Source: an uncultured Bacteroidales bacterium (GTDB taxonomy: Bacteria > Bacteroidota > Bacteroidia > Bacteroidales > WCHB1-69). Taken from it: 5,005 bases of DNA. The notes under the pieces are model-generated. The model was not told the origin of the DNA, did not search any database, and saw only the letters and a program-made list of their open reading frames with translations. The stretch is from NCBI GenBank assembly GCA_900321845.1, contig ONXT01000181.1, positions 1 to 5,005 on the forward strand. The letters are read 5' to 3'. Made by a program: the position numbers and the translations under genes. Positions 1 through 5,005 of the stretch are shown piece after piece (the stretch's first letter is position 1; every line of letters begins with the position of its first letter).

Positions 1-22
1 GAAGTATAAATTAAACAATATC

Positions 23-949
23 ATGGAATACGCAATTGGAATAGACATCGGAGGTACAAACACCGACATTGGCTTAGTAAACGAGAAGGGGCAATGCGTC
101 GCCCGCAAGAATCTGCCCACCGCCCAATACAAAGAGGTGGAAAAATATGTGGATGACATAGCGGATGTCATTCGGCATCTACTATCGGAAAACGATGTCA
201 ACGACATCGCCGGAATAGGGATTGGTGCGCCGAACGGCAACTACTATACGGGCACCATCGACTTTGCGCCGAACCTTCCGTTCAAAGGCCGGATTTTCCT
301 GAAAGACATGATACAGCAACGCCTGAACACCAAGGTCGTGCTTTCGAACGACGCCAACGCAGCCGCATACGGAGAGAAAATCTACGGCGGCGCCAAAGAG
401 ATGGACGATTTCATCCTAATCACTTTGGGGACTGGCGTGGGAAGCGGCATTTTTGTGAACGGGCAGATGGTGTATGGACATGACGGTTTCGCCGGCGAAC
501 TCGGGCACGCCACTTTGATTGTTGGTGGACGCCCGTGTACCTGTGGCCGGAGCGGTTGTTTGGAAGAGTATGCCTCCGCACGCGGTATCGTACAGACCTA
601 CAACGAGTTATGCGCAGAAAACGGCAAACAACCCATTCCGGATATCACTTGCAAAGACCTAACCGCAGCCGCAGACAACGGAGACGAAATGGCCATCGGC
701 ACTTGGAAGAAGACCGCTGAACTTTTGGGAATCGCCCTGTCGAACGCGGTCACCTTTTCTTCACCGGAGGCTATCTTCTTGATGGGCGGGCCGGTACGAG
801 CTGGCAAATGGCTTCTTGAACCGCTCAAAGTCGCTTTTGAAGCCAATATGCTCAATATCTTCAAAGGAAAGGTCAAGATTCTCACTTCCGAACTCCCGCA
901 AAACGATGTCGCCATTCTGGGCGCATCGGCATTGGTATATGAGAGATAA
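23..949 (+). CDS. ROK-family sugar kinase (probable glucokinase, RokA-like)
   Basis: This 308-residue protein is a cytoplasmic ROK-family kinase that probably phosphorylates glucose or a related hexose with ATP, feeding glycolysis or amino-sugar pathways. The N-terminal phosphate-binding loop is IDIGGTNT (residues 7-14). The catalytic aspartate is expected at D110 in SNDANAAAYGE, and a second nucleotide-binding loop, LGTGVGSG, begins near residue 135. The sugar/zinc module follows: GHDGFAGELGH ending at H162, then CTCGRSGCLEE with C172, C174 and C179, which is the family's H-x9-C-x-C-x4-C zinc site, intact here. Length is normal, slightly shorter than my recollection of Bacteroides fragilis RokA, which it strongly resembles (for example APNGNYYTGTI and SSPEAI). 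The ATG at 23 places the phosphate loop at the usual distance; the leader is AT-rich with no Shine-Dalgarno, as is common in Bacteroidota. The substrate cannot be fixed from sequence: N-acetylmannosamine, fructose or mannose kinase activity is possible. The next gene starts 6 bases after its stop. Confidence 0.95.
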   Translation: MEYAIGIDIGGTNTDIGLVNEKGQCVARKNLPTAQYKEVEKYVDDIADVIRHLLSENDVNDIAGIGIGAPNGNYYTGTIDFAPNLPFKGRIFLKDMIQQRLNTKVVLSNDANAAAYGEKIYGGAKEMDDFILITLGTGVGSGIFVNGQMVYGHDGFAGELGHATLIVGGRPCTCGRSGCLEEYASARGIVQTYNELCAENGKQPIPDITCKDLTAAADNGDEMAIGTWKKTAELLGIALSNAVTFSSPEAIFLMGGPVRAGKWLLEPLKVAFEANMLNIFKGKVKILTSELPQNDVAILGASALVYER

Positions 950-955
950 TTGCAG

Positions 956-2269
956 ATGGACTGGCAGAAACTACTAACCAACAAGCGACTACGCCCATCC
1001 ACAAGAGAAAAGGACACGCGGTCGGAGTTTGAAAGCGACTACGGACGCATCATCTTCAGTCCGGCAACACGGCGAATGCACTCGAAAACGCAGGTCTTCC
1101 CGCTCACCGACAACGACAACATCCATTCGCGGCTCACGCACTCGCTGGAAGTGATGTCGGTGGGTTACTCGCTGAGCATCTTGTTTTGCGAGAGCCGGGT
1201 TTTCCAGGAGAAGACAGGGAAATCGAACTACGAGCTGTTCCGCGAAATCCCCGTCATCCTACAAAACAGTTGCCTGATTCACGACATTGGCAATCCGCCA
1301 TACGGCCATTTCGGGGAAACCGTCATTCAGGAGTATTTCAAGAAATTCTTCGCACAAGACTCCGTCCCGTTTCAACTGACCGCTGAACAGCAACACGATT
1401 TCATCCATTTCGATGGCAATGCGCAAGGGCTACGTGTATTAACCAAATTACAGAGTGTCAACGACATATATGGATTGAACCTCACTTGCACCACTTTGGC
1501 ATCTTGCATCAAGTACCCCAACTATCATGAAATCGACAAGACACAAATAGAGAGCAAAAAGATAGGGGTATTTCAATCGGAAGCTGATTTTCTGGACAGA
1601 ATTGCCGATGAGTGCGGACTTCGTGTCGGAGGGCGAATCATCCGGCATCCGCTTTGCTACCTCGTGGAGGCAGCCGACTCAATCTGCTATCTCACAATGG
1701 ATTTGGAAGACGGGTTCAACAAAAGCCTCTACACTTTGGAGGAATTAAGGGAGCGCATCAGGAAGGATTTTCCCCCGATAGACGAAATCACCGAGCGGGA
1801 CATTCCCGACAGGGCCAAAATCACCATTATCCGCAACGCGTTGATTTCCGAACTCGTGAAACTGGCTTTCAACAGTTTCGAAGCGCATATCGAGGATATT
1901 GAAAAGGGCACTTTCAACAAGGAGTTGATTTTCTCCGCCTCCCCCCTCGCCGACCATCTGCAACAATTCTGCATTGAAAAGATCTTCTCCATCCCGGCCA
2001 TCTACCGTTTGGAATTAGTGGGGCACTCCGTTATCACGTGGCTGCTGGATTTCTTCATCGGCTGCCTGAGACATCCCAACAAAAACTATCGGGAAAGATG
2101 CGTCAAGATGTTGTCAGACAGTATTTTACAAATAGCATTAACCGAAAACGGCTGCTACAAATTCGAAGAATTGCCCGACTACTACCAATTGCGCGTCATT
2201 GTGGATAATATTGCCGGAATGACCGACCGCTACGCGCTGAATATGTACCGCAAACTCAAAGGTGAATAG
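956..2269 (+). CDS. dgt: Deoxyguanosinetriphosphate triphosphohydrolase (dGTPase, HD superfamily)
   Basis: The 437-residue product belongs to the dGTPase family, which hydrolyses dGTP (and sometimes other dNTPs) to the deoxynucleoside plus tripolyphosphate, shaping dNTP pools in the cytoplasm. The HD-domain metal ligands are all visible: H62 in RLTHSLEV, H109-D110 in CLIHDIGNPPYGHFGE, and D241 in LVEAADSICYLTMDLEDG. Other family blocks are DYGRIIFSPATRRMHSKTQVF (about residues 28-48), FDGNAQGLR (about 152-160) and the C-terminal GMTDRYALNMYRKLKG (about 421-436), so the protein is full length. I chose the ATG at 956 because MDWQKLLTNKR matches the usual Bacteroidetes N-terminus (M-N/D-W-x-x-L); an in-frame TTG at 950, touching the upstream stop, would add only two residues. 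The 6-base spacing from the ROK kinase suggests co-transcription and translational coupling. Nucleotide specificity and any allosteric regulation cannot be read from the sequence. Confidence 0.96.
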   Translation: MDWQKLLTNKRLRPSTREKDTRSEFESDYGRIIFSPATRRMHSKTQVFPLTDNDNIHSRLTHSLEVMSVGYSLSILFCESRVFQEKTGKSNYELFREIPVILQNSCLIHDIGNPPYGHFGETVIQEYFKKFFAQDSVPFQLTAEQQHDFIHFDGNAQGLRVLTKLQSVNDIYGLNLTCTTLASCIKYPNYHEIDKTQIESKKIGVFQSEADFLDRIADECGLRVGGRIIRHPLCYLVEAADSICYLTMDLEDGFNKSLYTLEELRERIRKDFPPIDEITERDIPDRAKITIIRNALISELVKLAFNSFEAHIEDIEKGTFNKELIFSASPLADHLQQFCIEKIFSIPAIYRLELVGHSVITWLLDFFIGCLRHPNKNYRERCVKMLSDSILQIALTENGCYKFEELPDYYQLRVIVDNIAGMTDRYALNMYRKLKGE

Positions 2270-2353
2270 GTGTCGAGCGATTCGCATCTCAGTTCATACA
2301 AAAACAATAAATGATTATCAATCAACGTTAAGTAACGCCTATTAAAAATACGA
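2270..2353. other. AT-rich intergenic gap between dgt and the barrel gene
   Basis: This 84-base stretch is the longest non-coding interval in the window and is visibly AT-rich compared with the flanking genes. It could hold a promoter for the barrel gene and uppS. However, I find no match to the Bacteroides consensus on the + strand (a TTTG-like -33 element with TAnnTTTG at -7), no TTGACA-like element, and no hairpin followed by a T-run that would end the dgt transcript. Read-through from dgt is therefore possible. The only structured elements are two short dyads, listed separately. Confidence 0.5.
2312..2337. promoter_or_regulatory. Two adjacent short inverted repeats upstream of the barrel gene (possible operator)
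   Basis: Two perfect 5-base dyads lie one base apart: TGATT-ATC-AATCA at 2312-2324 and CGTTA-AG-TAACG at 2326-2337. They end 16 bases before the ATG at 2354. Their spacers (3 and 2 bases) are too short for a good RNA hairpin, so a protein-binding site on DNA is more plausible than a terminator. Dyads this short also arise by chance in AT-rich DNA, and no regulator is encoded nearby. The call is an inference with low confidence. Confidence 0.2.
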
Positions 2354-3187
2354 ATGAAAAAAATCATACTCACTTTTTTGCTCGGGCTGTCCTTGCTCCC
2401 CTGTTTCTCACAGCAATCTGAGATCGGGGCCATGGTGGGGACATCCTTTTATCTGGGAGACTTGAATCCCCGCAAGTTGTTCGGGATGCCGCAATTAGCT
2501 GGTGGAATCATCTACCGTTACAACTTCTCTCCTCGCTGGGCGCTCAAAGCCGACATACTCTTCGCCAAAGTGGCGGGCGACGACCAGATTACAAACAAGC
2601 ATTACGAACGCAATCTTCGTTTCACCTCACCCATCACCGAGATTGCAGTGCAGGCAGAGTTGAATTTCTTCAGACTTTACAACGAAAGCGGCAAGAATTT
2701 CTTCACCCCCTATATCTTTGCCGGAATTTCCGTTTTCTCCTTCAATCCCCGCGCAGAAGATCCCGCCACTGGCATCGAATATGATTTACAGCCGGTCGGC
2801 ACGGAAGGACAGGGCTTGGAAGGGCAGCGCGACTTTTACTCACTTACCAATGTAGCCATTCCTTTCGGCATCGGAATCCGCTTCAACATAGCACGTTACC
2901 TTTGTATCGGGGCGGAATGGGGCTTGCGGTACACCTTCACCGACTACCTGGACGATGTAAGCGGCAACTACTACGACAACCAGGCACTGAGCGAGCTACG
3001 CGGACCAGCCGTCGCCCACCTCGCCGACAAGTCAGAAACACTGCACGAAGCAGGAACCGGCCGTGGCAATACCACCACAAAAGACATCTACTCCTTTGCC
3101 GGTGTAACCGTCACTTTCAAGTTCGGCAATATGGACAAGACTTGCAACCTCCGTACCAACATCAAGCGTAAAGCCGTCACTTATTAA
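2354..3187 (+). CDS. DUF6089 (PorG-like) outer-membrane beta-barrel protein
   Basis: The 277-residue protein begins with a clear signal peptide: K2-K3, a hydrophobic core ILTFLLGLSLL, and probable signal peptidase I cleavage near residue 19 (CFS-QQ). The mature part has alternating beta-strands with aromatic girdles, as in small outer-membrane barrels: EIGAMVGTSFYLGDLNP (23-39), GGIIYRYNFSPRWALKADI (50-68), ITEIAVQAELNFF (94-106), TPYIFAGISVFSFNP (118-132), IPFGIGIRFNIARYLCIGAEWGLRY (169-193) and AGVTVTFKFG (249-258). The GDLNP turn and YRYNFSPRWALK are hallmarks I associate with DUF6089, the family of Porphyromonas gingivalis PorG, a type IX secretion component that works with the PorK/PorN ring. 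DUF6089 genes also occur beside uppS in Bacteroidales without that system, so a secretion role is not established here. About 19 residues, basic in part, follow the last predicted strand, which is slightly unusual for a barrel that normally ends on its final strand. uppS follows after 32 bases. Confidence 0.85.
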   Translation: MKKIILTFLLGLSLLPCFSQQSEIGAMVGTSFYLGDLNPRKLFGMPQLAGGIIYRYNFSPRWALKADILFAKVAGDDQITNKHYERNLRFTSPITEIAVQAELNFFRLYNESGKNFFTPYIFAGISVFSFNPRAEDPATGIEYDLQPVGTEGQGLEGQRDFYSLTNVAIPFGIGIRFNIARYLCIGAEWGLRYTFTDYLDDVSGNYYDNQALSELRGPAVAHLADKSETLHEAGTGRGNTTTKDIYSFAGVTVTFKFGNMDKTCNLRTNIKRKAVTY

Positions 3188-3219
3188 GAGAATTGAGAAG
3201 AGGAAAAGACACAGCGGAT

Positions 3220-3954
3220 ATGGAAGAGATACACAATAAAACGCCAAGACATATCGCCATCATTATGGATGGGAATGGACGTTGGGCGCAACAGCGCGGG
3301 TTGGAGCGTGTTTACGGTCATCAGGCCGGCACAGAAGCCGTGCGCAGAGCAGTAGAAGCGTGTGCCCAAGCGAATGTTCAATACCTGACCCTCTACGCCT
3401 TTTCGACAGAGAACTGGAATCGCCCCAAAGCGGAGGTGGATGCCCTCATGCACCTGTTGGTCAAGGCGTTGCACGATGAAGTTCCAAAATTGATGAAGAA
3501 TAAGGTCCGGCTGAACGCCATCGGCGCCATGGAGGATTTGCCGCAAGCCTGCCAGGATGAGTTCCGCGCAGCCATCGCCGAGACCAGCCAAAACACAGGC
3601 CTGACTTTGACCATCGCGCTCAGCTACAGCGGACGCAATGAATGGGTGAGAGCCGCAAAGAAGGTATTTGACGATGTAGCGTGCCACAAGATAGCGAAAG
3701 ACGACATTTGCGAAACGTACTTGAATTCCAAGATGGATACCGCTCAAATGCCCGACCCCGACATCCTGATTCGCACCGGCGGAGAATGCCGTATCAGCAA
3801 TTTCCTTCTATGGCAGCTGGCCTACACCGAGCTCTTCTTCCTGCCCGTAATGTGGCCGGATTTCAACGGAGACCATCTTCGCGAGGTCATCTCCCAATTC
3901 CAATCGCGCGAACGCAGATTCGGTAAGACTTCAGCACAGGTGACCACCCGCTAA
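3220..3954 (+). CDS. uppS: Isoprenyl transferase: di-trans,poly-cis-undecaprenyl-diphosphate synthase
   Basis: This 244-residue cis-prenyltransferase condenses isopentenyl diphosphate onto farnesyl diphosphate to make C55 undecaprenyl diphosphate, the lipid carrier for peptidoglycan and surface glycans; it acts at the inner face of the cytoplasmic membrane. All family regions are present: HIAIIMDGNGRWA (11-23) with catalytic D17, YAFSTENWNRP (59-69), ALSYSGR (133-139), RTGGECRISNFLLWQ (185-199) with R185, E189, R191 and S193, and YTELFF with Mg-ligand E204 followed by WPDF. These key residues sit nine positions before their Escherichia coli UppS equivalents (D26, R194, E213). RTGGE instead of RTSGE is common in Bacteroidota. 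I chose the ATG at 3220 because the conserved region starts right after it; an in-frame TTG at 3193 would add nine unconserved residues. A purine-rich run (3195-3207) lies too far upstream to be a convincing ribosome site. The stop codon overlaps that of the convergent DUF2851 gene. Confidence 0.97.
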   Translation: MEEIHNKTPRHIAIIMDGNGRWAQQRGLERVYGHQAGTEAVRRAVEACAQANVQYLTLYAFSTENWNRPKAEVDALMHLLVKALHDEVPKLMKNKVRLNAIGAMEDLPQACQDEFRAAIAETSQNTGLTLTIALSYSGRNEWVRAAKKVFDDVACHKIAKDDICETYLNSKMDTAQMPDPDILIRTGGECRISNFLLWQLAYTELFFLPVMWPDFNGDHLREVISQFQSRERRFGKTSAQVTTR

Positions 3955-5005
3955 CCACTGTTCGTTATTATCTTGTTTCCGATTTCACATTGGATGCAGC
4001 GTTTTTTAACACAATAATGATGGTTCAATTCTAAAATCGCTTGCGATTCCAAGGCCGTTTCATGTGGGAATCCAGCAACGGCATACTGTTTCGTGATCGC
4101 ATTTTGCTCGTAAGCCAAACTCTCCAAAAGTTCAAGACATTTTTCTTTCAAAGCCTCATCGCCTCTGAATGACGCATAAGAAAAGCGGACAGGGACTACT
4201 GTATTGATTATCAACAGGCTGACTGTTTGTTTACCTATCAGGCAAGAGTGTCCCTGCTTTGCAGAGTGAGAACTGTCGGAGGATGCGGATTCCTTACCGA
4301 AATGGCGATGTGTTTTCCAGTAGGGATGCGGTTCGAAATCAGAGAGGGCAGAAAACTGCGCGATGTCTTCACCACTGATAATCAACTCAATAATATCCGG
4401 AATACGATAGAGGCACTCGCAAAGTTGCGCGATACGGATACAGGGGAAATTCTGAGGACGCAGGCGAAGCAAATTCCAGATTTTCAACGGGATAGAGATC
4501 AGATTATACTTGAAACGCAAATAGCTGTATTCGGATTGTAAGGTCTGGTAATAATCATCCCCAGGCAGATCGTCATCTAAAAAACCGCCCTGACCAAAGA
4601 ACAAGGCATAAATTTGCAGGCGCGAATCCTTGTGCTTTAACAATATCCTATACGGGATGCTTTTCGCAAGCAACTCGAAAGCCGGCGCGTTGGTACGAAA
4701 ACCGAAATTCGACACCAGACATCGGAAGACAGCCTCCTGCCAACTGTCATGGCAAAGATGCAATGTAGTAAAGAATTCCTCCTGCCGTCTTTCCAAGCGC
4801 GTGACCATCAACCGTGAAAGCCAACTGGCAAACTGCAAGGATGTGACATTCTCCAGTTCACTTCGGCAAGGCAGGAGTTCCTGCGACAAGGAAAGCCGCT
4901 CATACTCCGCAATCAGCTGCGGTGCTATGTAGTCCTTCAATTCCAATGTCGGGAAATTGGCACCGATATCTACATCATTTCGAAAGACCACATGCAGAAT
5001 GAGAC
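3951..5005 (-). CDS. DUF2851 family protein, 5' end cut off by the window edge
   Basis: About 350 C-terminal residues of a DUF2851 protein are visible; the family is usually about 420-430 residues, so roughly 70-80 N-terminal residues lie beyond position 5005. The reading frame is open to the edge, and the first complete codons give LILHVVFRND, an internal family motif. The GTG at 4991 is therefore not a start. Numbering from that GTG codon, other family marks are FGQGGFL (132-138), RLRPQNFPCIRIAQL (176-190), YWKTHRHFGK (224-233), LLIINTVVPVRFSY (259-272) and a C-terminal cysteine cluster C327-x4-C332-x2-C335 followed by EIG. No signal peptide or membrane segment is seen in the visible part, which suggests a cytoplasmic protein. 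The biochemical function of DUF2851 is unknown to me; the cysteines could bind metal, but this is inference. The gene reads towards uppS and its TAG stop overlaps the uppS stop, so it belongs to a different transcription unit. Confidence 0.9.
   Translation of the reverse strand, partial: LILHVVFRNDVDIGANFPTLELKDYIAPQLIAEYERLSLSQELLPCRSELENVTSLQFASWLSRLMVTRLERRQEEFFTTLHLCHDSWQEAVFRCLVSNFGFRTNAPAFELLAKSIPYRILLKHKDSRLQIYALFFGQGGFLDDDLPGDDYYQTLQSEYSYLRFKYNLISIPLKIWNLLRLRPQNFPCIRIAQLCECLYRIPDIIELIISGEDIAQFSALSDFEPHPYWKTHRHFGKESASSDSSHSAKQGHSCLIGKQTVSLLIINTVVPVRFSYASFRGDEALKEKCLELLESLAYEQNAITKQYAVAGFPHETALESQAILELNHHYCVKKRCIQCEIGNKIITNSG

Noticed and set aside
598..1017. A 139-codon antisense frame across the junction of the ROK kinase and dgt.
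   Set aside because: Both sense genes carry clear family motifs through this stretch and the antisense product resembles nothing I recognise.
2354..2413. A lipoprotein signal in the barrel protein, because of a cysteine at residue 17.
   Set aside because: The residues before the cysteine are L-L-P, and proline at -1 does not fit a lipobox. A signal peptidase I site after CFS fits better.
3184..3747. A long antisense open frame of 187 codons opposite uppS.
   Set aside because: It lies almost entirely over the strongly conserved uppS gene, and its translation shows no recognisable domain. It is explained as a shadow of uppS codon usage.
3985..4010. A run of six T at 4002-4007 as a terminator for uppS.
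   Set aside because: No stable hairpin precedes it (no complement of TGCAGCG nearby), and the run codes within the conserved DUF2851 C-terminus (the V-K-K-R stretch of the cysteine cluster).
4227..4932. Two + strand open frames (104 and 100 codons) over the DUF2851 gene.
   Set aside because: The - strand frame is continuous with DUF2851 motifs throughout the same region; the + strand translations look random.
4989..4991. GTG as the start codon of the DUF2851 gene.
   Set aside because: The frame stays open to the window edge and the upstream codons (L-I-L-H) complete an internal family motif, so the gene begins outside the window.

Overview
The window looks like an ordinary chromosomal segment from a member of the Bacteroidota, most likely order Bacteroidales. 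Three things point there: a DUF6089 (PorG-like) barrel gene directly upstream of uppS, a DUF2851 protein (a family known mainly from this phylum), and start sites without Shine-Dalgarno sequences in AT-rich leaders. Base composition is roughly balanced. The window is densely coding, with five protein genes; the longest gap is 84 bases. I see no tRNA, rRNA, CRISPR array, insertion sequence or phage gene.

Layout: four genes run on the + strand. A ROK-family sugar kinase (23-949) is followed after 6 bases by a dGTP triphosphohydrolase, dgt (956-2269). After an 84-base AT-rich gap comes a PorG/DUF6089-type outer-membrane beta-barrel protein (2354-3187), then 32 bases later the undecaprenyl diphosphate synthase uppS (3220-3954). 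The last gene, a DUF2851 protein (3951-5005), is on the - strand, converges on uppS with overlapping stop codons, and runs off the right edge, so its N-terminus is missing.

Functionally the + strand genes fall into two pairs. The first is metabolic: sugar phosphorylation and dGTP pool control, tightly packed and probably co-transcribed. The second is envelope-related: an outer-membrane barrel beside the enzyme that makes the C55 lipid carrier for peptidoglycan and surface glycans. In many Bacteroidales uppS is followed by bamA and ompH/skp; here it is followed by the convergent DUF2851 gene, so the conserved block ends early. No previously undescribed system is evident. The points most worth a second look are the PorG-like protein, the interrupted envelope cluster, the conserved but uncharacterised DUF2851 protein with its C-terminal cysteine cluster, and paired short dyads upstream of the barrel gene.
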